DNA from: Gammaproteobacteria bacterium
GTDB lineage: Bacteria; Pseudomonadota; Gammaproteobacteria; Enterobacterales; Alteromonadaceae
DNA length: 5,950 bases
Assembly (NCBI GenBank): GCA_027484495.1
Contig: JAIXSW010000331.1
Span: 1 to 5,950, forward strand
Direction of reading: 5' to 3'
Position 1 is the first letter of the stretch; every line of letters begins with the position of its first letter. Position numbers and translations under genes: made by a program. The notes under the pieces are model-generated. The model did no database searches. It saw only the letters and a program-made list of their open reading frames with translations, and was not told the origin of the DNA. Positions 1 through 5,515 of this stretch are shown in pieces.

Positions 1-1
1 A

Positions 2-88
2 CCGGTTCTGGCGTTGAATGACAAAGAAGAAAAACTGGAAAAAGAACTGAAAACGCTGCAAAAAGAGCTGAAAAAACTGAAAAGCTAA
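2..88 (+). CDS. C-terminal end of an unidentified protein (coiled-coil tail), 5' end outside window
   Basis: An open frame enters from the left edge (first full codon at base 2) and stops at TAA 86-88, leaving 28 residues that begin PVLALNDKEEKLEK and end in KKLKS. The tail is almost entirely Lys, Glu and Leu, with leucines spaced 4-3-4-3 (KLEKELKTLQKELKKLK), the a/d pattern of a two-stranded coiled coil. This suggests a dimerising or partner-binding C-terminal helix. No catalytic domain is visible, so the family cannot be named. The reading is supported by the regular heptad, by codon use like that of the neighbours, and by the hairpin that follows the stop. The gene has the same orientation as the HDOD gene downstream but is separated from it by 131 bases and a candidate promoter, so it is probably a separate transcription unit. 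Confidence 0.6.
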   Translation, partial: PVLALNDKEEKLEKELKTLQKELKKLKS

Positions 89-101
89 ATCAACACAGCC
101 T

Positions 102-133
102 GCGACCGGCGGTTTGCCAGACCCGCCGGTTGC
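102..133 (+). terminator. GC-rich hairpin after the first gene, without a T-tract
   Basis: Bases 102-112 pair with 123-133 as an 11-bp stem containing one G-T pair. The core is ACCGGCGG (105-112) against CCGCCGGT (123-130), with a 10-base loop. It starts 14 bases after the TAA of the upstream gene, the usual place for a 3' end structure. No run of T follows (the next bases are GTCCAATCAG), so it is not a standard intrinsic terminator. It may protect the mRNA end or work with Rho. Confidence 0.35.
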
Positions 134-169
134 GTCCAATCAGACACTGCAGTTCGCTTGCAGAGCGGA

Positions 170-175
170 TATACT
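170..175 (+). promoter_or_regulatory. Candidate -10 box for the HDOD gene
   Basis: TATACT at 170-175 matches five of six positions of the sigma-70 -10 consensus and lies 44 bases before the HDOD start codon. The hexamer 17 bases upstream (CTGCAG, 147-152) is a poor -35 and there is no TG extension, so the promoter would be weak or activator-dependent. It lies after the hairpin of the previous gene, consistent with the HDOD gene being transcribed alone. Confidence 0.35.
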
Positions 176-219
176 AGGCTTAATTCAGATCAGTCCTTTG
201 CCTTCCGGAGTCTGGCTAT

Positions 220-1092
220 ATGGTCAAACCTATTGATATGAAAGCGGTCGAACAAGCACTTACCGGTTTCACTATTCCCCCACAACCTGAAGTCCTGCTG
301 CGGATTAAACAAGAACTGGAACGCGAAGATCCAGATATCAATACCATCGCCACTTTGATCAACATGGATATCGGTATCGCCGGTTTTACTCTCAAAGTTG
401 TGAACTCGGCCTATTTTGGCCTGCGCCGGAAAATCAGCTCGATTGAACATGCCTGCAAGTTTCTTGGCTTAAACCGCGTCGTCAAACTGGTCTCCAGTGT
501 GGTGCTGCGATTTACCCTCAGCGACGGACAGTCCGACCCATTTACTTTGCGTCAGTGGAACAGCGCGATGGATGTCGGCAGCGCTGCGATGTTAATCGCG
601 CAGCATTTGCGGCTCGGCTCCGAATGTGCCGACGATTGTTATTCGATTGGCCTGTTCCACAATGCCGGCATGGCGCTGATCCACGCCCAGTTCCCGGACT
701 ATCCGAAAGTCCTGACCGTCGGACTGAGCAAACAAATGGCCTTTGCCGAAATTGAACAGCGTTTTTTTAATACCAGCCATGAAATGCTGGGTTTTATGAT
801 TGCCCAAAGCTGGGGCCTGGCGGCGGAGATCAGTAATGTGATCGCCTATCACCATCAGCCTGAATTGATGTTGCATTCGACCGATTTGTACGAAAAAAGG
901 CTGTTTGCCATTTTAAAACTGGCGGAACATATGGTCGGCGAGCAAAGCAGTTTATTTGGTGTATCCGATGACAGCAGCTGGGATGCCATTGCTGATCTGG
1001 TGCTGGACACACTTGAACTCGATGAAATGCACTTGTTAGATCTCGGCGATTTTCTGCTGGAAAACGGGGTCGAGAACCAGTTCCATCGCTGA
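220..1092 (+). CDS. HDOD domain-containing signalling protein
   Basis: A 290-residue protein that is almost entirely one HDOD domain (about residues 14-215), an output/regulatory relative of HD phosphohydrolases common in proteobacterial signalling. Visible family marks are IPPQPEV (19-25), NSAYFG (62-67) followed by SSIEHA and the FLGLNRV helix, GLFHNAG (144-150) and the helix ending in AYHHQP (209-214). The His-Asp pair of active HD enzymes is replaced by His147-Asn148, so hydrolysis is not expected; the domain more likely binds partners. No receiver, GGDEF, EAL or membrane segment is attached, and the last 75 residues are an acidic helical tail. ATG 220 is chosen because GGAG at 207-210 lies 9 bases before it; the in-frame ATG at 238 has no such site. 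It is bounded by a candidate promoter at 170 and a terminator at 1129, so it is probably monocistronic. The specific process it controls cannot be read from the sequence. Confidence 0.93.
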   Translation: MVKPIDMKAVEQALTGFTIPPQPEVLLRIKQELEREDPDINTIATLINMDIGIAGFTLKVVNSAYFGLRRKISSIEHACKFLGLNRVVKLVSSVVLRFTLSDGQSDPFTLRQWNSAMDVGSAAMLIAQHLRLGSECADDCYSIGLFHNAGMALIHAQFPDYPKVLTVGLSKQMAFAEIEQRFFNTSHEMLGFMIAQSWGLAAEISNVIAYHHQPELMLHSTDLYEKRLFAILKLAEHMVGEQSSLFGVSDDSSWDAIADLVLDTLELDEMHLLDLGDFLLENGVENQFHR

Positions 1093-1110
1093 ACCATACC
1101 GCAGCCCCGC

Positions 1111-1168
1111 TGCACCAGAATCTGTCAGACCGGCCCCACTGGCCGGTTTTTTGTTTCAGACTGGTGCA
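1111..1168. repeat. Inverted repeat enclosing the HDOD terminator
   Basis: TGCACCAG (1111-1118) is the exact reverse complement of CTGGTGCA (1161-1168). The pairing continues inward as TCTG (1121-1124) with CAGA (1157-1160), leaving a 2-base AA bulge on the left arm. The intrinsic terminator hairpin (1129-1147) sits inside, so the whole 58-base element can fold as a nested hairpin. The right arm can also pair with GCACCA at 1188-1193, an alternative fold. A role is not evident. Confidence 0.5.
1129..1152 (+). terminator. Intrinsic terminator of the HDOD gene
   Basis: A perfect 7-bp stem, ACCGGCC (1129-1135) with GGCCGGT (1141-1147), has a 5-base loop. A run of six T (1147-1152) follows, its first base also closing the stem. 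It begins 36 bases after the HDOD stop and has the form of a standard Rho-independent terminator for + strand transcription. There is no A-run on the left side, so it should not work on the minus strand. Confidence 0.85.
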
Positions 1169-1221
1169 ATTAGCCCGGTGTTAACCGGCACCACGCCTCA
1201 TTTCGCCGCATCCCGATCAGT

Positions 1222-1235
1222 TGAATACGTATTCA
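1222..1235. promoter_or_regulatory. Perfect 14-bp palindrome, probable LacI-family (MalR-like) operator
   Basis: TGAATACGTATTCA reads identically on both strands, with a central CG. LacI-family repressors typically bind even palindromes of this length with a central CG, and in gammaproteobacteria and Caulobacter-like bacteria maltodextrin genes of the type found here are commonly controlled by such regulators. No second full copy occurs in the window; only chance half-sites are seen inside genes (for example TGAATAC in the transporter). It lies 253 bases before the transporter start and immediately upstream of a weak promoter-like pair (1238-1266). The regulator gene itself is not in the window, so the name MalR is inferred from the target genes. 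Confidence 0.55.
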
Positions 1236-1237
1236 TG

Positions 1238-1266
1238 TTGTTGTAGCCGGCAAAGCAAGTTATCAA
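1238..1266 (+). promoter_or_regulatory. Weak promoter candidate next to the palindrome
   Basis: TTGTTG (1238-1243) and TATCAA (1261-1266) are separated by 17 bases, the optimal spacing, and match the sigma-70 consensus at three and four of six positions. The palindrome ends two bases before the -35 hexamer, a position from which a bound repressor could block, or an activator could help, RNA polymerase. The hexamers alone are too weak to be certain. Confidence 0.22.
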
Positions 1267-1272
1267 AGACAG

Positions 1273-1365
1273 CTGGTTGTCTGCCTGCATGATTTTTTAC
1301 CCTGCACGCACTACCCACTGGTTCCTGGAAACACAGTTGCGGGGAGCATCGACTCCCCTTTTTTT
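1273..1365 (+). ncRNA. Possible short terminated transcript (sRNA or attenuated leader)
   Basis: If the weak promoter at 1238-1266 is used, transcription would start near 1273 and end at the strong intrinsic terminator at 1341-1365, giving an RNA of about 90 bases with no credible reading frame. I recognise no known RNA family in it. Its 3' end would be a perfect hairpin with a seven-U tail, as in many Hfq-binding small RNAs. Alternatively the stretch is the attenuated leader of the transporter operon. The start is hypothetical; only the 3' end is well supported. Confidence 0.22.
1341..1365 (+). terminator. Strong intrinsic terminator upstream of the transporter gene
   Basis: GGGGAG (1341-1346) pairs perfectly with CTCCCC (1353-1358) across a 6-base loop, followed directly by seven T (1359-1365). 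It is nearly 190 bases beyond the HDOD terminator, so it is unlikely to be needed for that gene, and it is 123 bases before the transporter ATG. It therefore ends some transcript starting in the intergenic region, or conditionally blocks read-through into the operon. Confidence 0.82.
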
Positions 1366-1416
1366 CTGCGTTTTATCTGACATATTCTGCGGAAAACCAG
1401 AGGCTTAACCGCATTC

Positions 1417-1425
1417 TGCTATGCT
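1417..1425 (+). promoter_or_regulatory. Candidate extended -10 promoter for the transporter-glucoamylase operon
   Basis: TGCTATGCT fits the extended -10 form TGnTATnnT, with TATGCT at 1420-1425. Such promoters can work without a good -35, and none is seen 16-18 bases upstream. Transcription would start near 1432, past the terminator at 1341-1365, leaving a leader of about 57 bases. A second -10-like hexamer, TATAAC (1447-1452, five of six consensus positions), is an alternative, also without a good -35. Confidence 0.4.
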
Positions 1426-1488
1426 GGATCCGGAGCCACAGGCCCATATAACAACAAAGCACAAACCATCTAATCACGGGGATTCATT

Positions 1489-2970
1489 ATGCAGCAGGCC
1501 AAACCCAATCTGAGTTTCTGGCAGATCTGGAACATGTGCTTCGGCTTTTTAGGCATTCAGTTCGGTTTCGCTTTGCAAAACGGCAACGTCAGCCGCATTT
1601 TTCAAACTCTGGGCGCCAGTATCGACGAATTGCCGATCCTGTGGATCGCCGGCCCGCTGACCGGTCTGCTGGTGCAGCCGATTGTCGGTTATTACTCGGA
1701 TCGTACCTGGAACCGGCTCGGCCGGCGTCGGCCTTATTTCTTTTACGGCGCAGTCCTGACCACGATGGCACTGTTTTTCCTGCCGAATTCGCCAAGTTTG
1801 TGGATGGCCGCCGGCATGTTGTGGATCCTCGACGCATCCATCAATATCACGATGGAACCATTCAGAGCTTTTGTCGGTGACAACCTGAATGAAAAGCAAC
1901 GCCCGCTTGGCTTCTCCATGCAGAGTTTTTTCATCGGCATCGGTGCAGTAGTCGCTTCCGCCCTGCCATATATGCTGACCAACTGGTTTGAAGTGGCCAA
2001 TACTGCAGCGCCGGGCGAAATTCCAGACTCAGTCCGTTATTCCTTTTATGCCGGCGGTATTGTGCTGTTTATTGCGGTGCTGTGGACCGTGATGCGTTCT
2101 ACTGAATACAGCCCGACGCAACTGGCCGCCTTTGGCGAGGCCCATGAAGAAGAAGTCGCCGGCGCAAACCAACGCCGTTATTGGCAGCCTGGCACCATTG
2201 CCAGCATAATCGGCGTGCTGTCACTGGCTCTGGTCTGGCAGTTCAGTCTGGATCAGCAGCTCTATATCCTTGGCGGCGCGATACTGGCCTTTGGCCTGCT
2301 GCAATATTGGGTGTCAGCCGCCAAGGGCAAAGGTCACTTTGGCATGGTGGTGCAAATTGTCGATGACCTGTACCAAATGCCGGGCCGGATGCGCCAGTTA
2401 GCCGTCGTGCAATTTTTTTCCTGGTTTGCGTTGTTTGCCTTATGGATTTATACCACCGCAGCAGTGACATCGGTGCACTATGGCAGCTCAGATCCTACTT
2501 CAGCGGCCTACAACGACGGCGCCGACTGGGTTGGTATGTTATTCGCGTTTTATAATGGCTTTGCCGCACTGGCTGCCTTGGTGATCCCATACATTGTCCG
2601 TCGCACGTCGCTGCAAATCGCCCACTGCATCAATCTGGTCCTCGGTGCTGCTGGTTATCTGTCGTTTTTAATCATTAAAGACCCGGCCCTGTTGTGGATC
2701 TCGATGATTGGCGTCGGCTTTGCCTGGGCTTCAATTTTATCTTTGCCTTACGCGATGCTGGCTGATGTGCTGCCAGCCGGCAAAATGGGCGTGTACATGG
2801 GCATGTTTAACTTTTTTATCGTGCTGCCACAGCTGCTAGCCGCGACTATTCTGGGCTCGCTGGTCAACCATTTGTTTAATGCCGAAGCTATTTATGCGCT
2901 GGCGCTGGGTGCGGCCAGCCTGCTGATCGCTGCGGTGTATGTGCTGACCGTGAAAACTGAAACCCGCTGA
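1489..2970 (+). CDS. MFS sugar transporter, SLC45/maltose-sucrose type
   Basis: A 493-residue inner-membrane protein, probably a proton-coupled importer of maltose or short maltodextrins. The decisive signature is QPIVGYYSDR at 63-72 followed by LGRRRPY (77-83), the loop 2-3 motif of the sucrose/SLC45-like transporters. The C-terminal half carries SLPYAMLADVLP (418-429) and MGMFNFFIVLPQ (437-448), also typical of that group. By eye there are hydrophobic segments near 11-30, 49-69, 83-98, 104-120, 143-163, 186-202, 236-253, 258-275, 304-325, 348-369, 376-396, 400-420, 434-456 and 466-487. That is two more than the standard twelve, the extra pair falling in the central linker after a charged stretch (about 216-230). 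ATG 1489 is preceded by GGGGA (1478-1482) at 6 bases. It lies 23 bases upstream of a glucoamylase gene, which supports a maltodextrin substrate. Such genes are called malT or malY in some genomes; malT is unrelated to the E. coli activator. The exact sugar is inferred from context. Confidence 0.92.
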   Translation: MQQAKPNLSFWQIWNMCFGFLGIQFGFALQNGNVSRIFQTLGASIDELPILWIAGPLTGLLVQPIVGYYSDRTWNRLGRRRPYFFYGAVLTTMALFFLPNSPSLWMAAGMLWILDASINITMEPFRAFVGDNLNEKQRPLGFSMQSFFIGIGAVVASALPYMLTNWFEVANTAAPGEIPDSVRYSFYAGGIVLFIAVLWTVMRSTEYSPTQLAAFGEAHEEEVAGANQRRYWQPGTIASIIGVLSLALVWQFSLDQQLYILGGAILAFGLLQYWVSAAKGKGHFGMVVQIVDDLYQMPGRMRQLAVVQFFSWFALFALWIYTTAAVTSVHYGSSDPTSAAYNDGADWVGMLFAFYNGFAALAALVIPYIVRRTSLQIAHCINLVLGAAGYLSFLIIKDPALLWISMIGVGFAWASILSLPYAMLADVLPAGKMGVYMGMFNFFIVLPQLLAATILGSLVNHLFNAEAIYALALGAASLLIAAVYVLTVKTETR

Positions 2971-2993
2971 GACAGCGCTACAGGATCTTGATC

Positions 2994-5411
2994 ATGAAAC
3001 AATTTTTTGCTCTGACCGCGCTAAGCAGCGCTTTGTGGCTGACCGGCTGCCAAAAAGCGCCGGCCCCGGGCGTTGCAGTAGCGCCGGGTGCTCCGGGTCA
3101 GGTGTCAACCTGGTCTTATGCCGGCAAAACCGGTATCGGTACCTCCTACGAGCAATATCAGCACGGTGCCTACAGTGACAAAGCTGCCACCGGAGCCGTC
3201 TCAAAAGTCTGGTTCTCGTTGGCGCAAGGCATTCTGACCGAGACTATGGCGGGCCTGATCCATCAGGCGCAGCTGCGTGAAATGCAGTTGATCGTCCAGG
3301 GTAAAGATTTTGTCGACGAAGAAAAAACGGCCACCATCAGCCGCATCGATTATCTGGCGAAAGATGCCGCCGGTCGGCCGCTGTCGCTGGCGTATCAGGT
3401 CGTCAATAAAGCCAAAAACGGCCAGTATCAAATCGAAAAGCAGTACTTCACGGACCCGGCGGGTCAATCGATGGTGGTGCGGACCACTTTTAAAGCGCTC
3501 AGCAACGGTTTGACCGTGTATTCCTACGTCGACCCGGCACTGGCCAATACCGGCAGCAATGACAGTGCAACCTGGTCAGACGGCGTCTTACAGGCGCAGG
3601 ATGGTAACAGCAGTCTGACGCTGTTGACTGTTCCGGCGCCGGTGAACGGGACTGTTGGTTTTGTTGGCGTATCGGATGGTCTGAGTACATTAAAAAGCAC
3701 GGGACAATTTAGCGCCTATGCCAGTACCGGCGACAGCACGGGCAACGTCGCAGCACTGATGCAGCATGCCACCCTGCAGCAAGGTGAATCCGCCAGCTGG
3801 ACCCAGGTCATTGGATTTGCAGACAATGCACAACAAAGCCGCGCGGAAGCCCAACAAACGCTGGACCGTGGCATTGACACTGTCCTTGCCAGTTACAACG
3901 GTGACGGTGACGCCATCGGCTGGAGTGATTATCTGCAAAGCCTGCCAGCGCTTGCCGGCCTCAGCGCGCAAAGTACTGATCAAGGTAAATTGTTATACAC
4001 CAGCGCTTTGGTACTGAAAGCTCAGGAAGATAAAACCCATGCCGGCGCTTTTATTGCGTCGTTATCTAATCCGTGGGGCGAAGTGAAATCGGCCGAACAG
4101 GCCCAAACCGGTTACAAGGCGGTCTGGCCGCGCGATTTTTATCAGGTTGCGATGGCGCTGCTGGCGCTCGGTGACAGCGAAAGTCCAAAAGTGGCGTTTC
4201 AATATCTGCAAAAAGTGCAAGTGAATGCCAATACACCTGGTTATCAGGGCACTCCAGGCTGGTTCCTGCAAAAAACCCATGTCGACGGCACGCTGGAATG
4301 GGTCGGAATTCAGCTGGATCAGACCGCGATGCCGATCATGCTCGGCTGGCGTTTGTGGCAGGACGGGATCCTCAGCGATGCGGAAATTACCACCTGGTAC
4401 CACAGCATGCTAAAACCTGCCGCTGACTTTCTGGCGCATGGCGGCAAAGTCAAACTGGACTGGAATGACATCGAGCTGAAAACACCGGCAACTCAGCAGG
4501 AACGTTGGGAAGAACAATATGGTTATTCACCGTCGACGATGGCAGCCATCATCAGCGGGCTGGTCAGTGCTGCCGATATCGCGGCAAAAGCAGGTGACAG
4601 TGCAGGTGCAGCGCTCTATCAACAAAAAGCCGACGAGTTTGCCGGCAAGCTGGAAGCGCTGACCTACACCGAACAGGGCCAACTGAAAACTGCGCCTGGC
4701 GCTGGCCCATACAGTGACGGTAAATACTATCTGCGGATCAACAGCAATGAAGATCCAAACGACAACAGCGCACTGGAGCTGCGTAACGGCCAGGCCGACA
4801 CCCGCGAAGGCAGTGTGGTCGATGGCGGTTTCCTCGAGCTGGTGCGTTATGGCGTGCGCAAGGCCGACCATCCGGCAGTCCTCGCGACTTTAGGCGAAAT
4901 GGATGATATGACGTTGCCGGACTTGACCCGCGTGCGTTATGAATTCCAGACCGCAGCCGGTCAGACCGTGTCTGGCTGGCGTCGGTATGGCATTGATGGT
5001 TATGGCGAGGATATTGTCAGCGGCGAAGCCTATGCCAATGGTCCGGGTCAAACCAATACGGCCGGACAACGCGGCCGGGTCTGGCCATTTTTCTCCGGCG
5101 AGCGCGGTCACTATGAACTGGCCCGGGCTTTGTTACAAAAACCGCAACTGAGCGAAACCGAATTGGCGCCACTGCGCACGCAGTACGTCGGCGCGATGGA
5201 ACATTTCGCCAATGAGGGCCTGATGCTGCCGGAACAAGTGTTTGATGGCGTGGGTAATAACAGCCATTACCAGTATCAGTCCGGCGAAGGGACCAACGGC
5301 GCAACACCATTGGCCTGGACGCACGCTGAGTACATCAAACTGTTACGTTCATTGCAGGACCAGAAAGTGTGGGACCGTTATCCGCTGGTAGAACAGCGTT
5401 ACGCGAAATAA
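2994..5411 (+). CDS. GH15 glucoamylase/glucodextranase-like lipoprotein
   Basis: An 805-residue exported enzyme expected to release glucose from non-reducing ends of alpha-glucans such as maltodextrins. A lipoprotein signal precedes Cys19 (lipobox LTGC); Gln at +2 rather than Asp predicts an outer-membrane anchor, and an Ala/Pro/Gly-rich linker (about 22-35) follows. Residues about 40-290 resemble the beta-sandwich N-domain of bacterial GH15 enzymes (VWFSLAQGILTE). The catalytic alpha/alpha barrel covers about 330-790, with WPRD (378-381), QLDQTAMPI (440-448), ERWEEQYGYSPST (503-515), WRRYGIDGYGED (662-673), VWPFFSGERGHYELA (696-710) and PLAWTHAEY (772-780). By family analogy the general acid is Glu506 (first Glu after Trp505) and the general base Glu779 in HAEY; both are present. 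An in-frame TTG at 2988 would add two residues, but AGGA (2982-2985) is only 2 bases from it and 8 from ATG 2994, so ATG is preferred. It follows the transporter by 23 bases, probably as one operon. Glucoamylase and glucodextranase activity cannot be separated by eye. Similar genes are sometimes labelled cga. Confidence 0.94.
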   Translation: MKQFFALTALSSALWLTGCQKAPAPGVAVAPGAPGQVSTWSYAGKTGIGTSYEQYQHGAYSDKAATGAVSKVWFSLAQGILTETMAGLIHQAQLREMQLIVQGKDFVDEEKTATISRIDYLAKDAAGRPLSLAYQVVNKAKNGQYQIEKQYFTDPAGQSMVVRTTFKALSNGLTVYSYVDPALANTGSNDSATWSDGVLQAQDGNSSLTLLTVPAPVNGTVGFVGVSDGLSTLKSTGQFSAYASTGDSTGNVAALMQHATLQQGESASWTQVIGFADNAQQSRAEAQQTLDRGIDTVLASYNGDGDAIGWSDYLQSLPALAGLSAQSTDQGKLLYTSALVLKAQEDKTHAGAFIASLSNPWGEVKSAEQAQTGYKAVWPRDFYQVAMALLALGDSESPKVAFQYLQKVQVNANTPGYQGTPGWFLQKTHVDGTLEWVGIQLDQTAMPIMLGWRLWQDGILSDAEITTWYHSMLKPAADFLAHGGKVKLDWNDIELKTPATQQERWEEQYGYSPSTMAAIISGLVSAADIAAKAGDSAGAALYQQKADEFAGKLEALTYTEQGQLKTAPGAGPYSDGKYYLRINSNEDPNDNSALELRNGQADTREGSVVDGGFLELVRYGVRKADHPAVLATLGEMDDMTLPDLTRVRYEFQTAAGQTVSGWRRYGIDGYGEDIVSGEAYANGPGQTNTAGQRGRVWPFFSGERGHYELARALLQKPQLSETELAPLRTQYVGAMEHFANEGLMLPEQVFDGVGNNSHYQYQSGEGTNGATPLAWTHAEYIKLLRSLQDQKVWDRYPLVEQRYAK

Positions 5412-5423
5412 CCCTGCGCTTCT

Positions 5424-5446
5424 GTGCTGGTGTGAGGCACCAGCAC
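5424..5446 (+). repeat. Perfect hairpin just after the glucoamylase gene
   Basis: GTGCTGGTG (5424-5432) and CACCAGCAC (5438-5446) form a perfect 9-bp stem with a 5-base loop, starting 12 bases after the TAA. No T-tract follows, so it is not itself an intrinsic terminator. Placed 10 bases before the real terminator, it could stabilise the 3' end of the mRNA or block transcription arriving from the convergent rlmF gene. Confidence 0.6.
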
Positions 5447-5456
5447 GACTCTCCCG

Positions 5457-5498
5457 CTCCCGGTTTGTTGTGGCGATGCAACGAGCCGGGAGTTTTTT
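5457..5498 (+). terminator. Intrinsic terminator of the transporter-glucoamylase operon
   Basis: A 15-bp stem pairs 5457-5471 with 5478-5492. The base is perfect (CTCCCGG with CCGGGAG), the upper part contains three G-T pairs, and the loop has 6 bases. Six T follow (5493-5498). It starts 45 bases after the glucoamylase stop. On the minus strand no T-run follows the stem, so rlmF transcription is not clearly terminated by it. The octamer TCCCGCTC occurs on both sides (5452-5459 and 5502-5509); the right copy could pair with the GAGCCGGGA arm in competition. Confidence 0.87.
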
Positions 5499-5515
5499 AT
5501 TTCCCGCTCACTATC

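Larger units (their letters stand above)
1169..1488. other. Non-coding leader region upstream of the transporter operon
   Basis: No convincing protein gene is present in these 320 bases on either strand. In order it holds a small hairpin (CCGGT 1175-1179 with ACCGG 1184-1188), the 14-bp palindrome at 1222-1235, a short hairpin (AGACA 1267-1271 with TGTCT 1278-1282), the terminator at 1341-1365, the promoter candidates at 1417-1452 and the ribosome binding site GGGGA at 1478-1482. The last 50 bases before the start are A/C-rich with no obvious structure, typical of an accessible 5' UTR. The more specific parts are listed separately. Confidence 0.6.

Noticed and set aside
1175..1188. CCGGT-GTTA-ACCGG hairpin as a terminator or operator.
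   Set aside because: It has only five base pairs, no T-tract follows, and it overlaps alternative pairings; too weak to call a site.
1267..1298. AGACA/TGTCT hairpin followed by six T as an additional terminator.
   Set aside because: The stem is only 5 bp and A/T-rich at its ends, and the T-run begins 10 bases after it, too far for intrinsic termination.
1289..1408. A 39-codon + strand frame starting MIFYPARTTHWF in the intergenic region, a possible leader peptide or small protein.
   Set aside because: There is no ribosome binding site before the ATG, and the frame runs straight through the strong terminator hairpin and its T-tract. Composition looks random.
2988..2993. TTG start two codons before the glucoamylase ATG.
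   Set aside because: The only Shine-Dalgarno-like sequence (AGGA, 2982-2985) is 2 bases from TTG but 8 bases from ATG 2994, and the lipoprotein signal reads normally from the ATG.
4527..4871. A 114-codon minus-strand frame inside the glucoamylase gene, and similar long frames antisense to the transporter (1549-1899) and the HDOD gene (592-876).
   Set aside because: They are antisense shadows of well-supported genes in GC-rich codon context, with no recognisable domains or ribosome binding sites.
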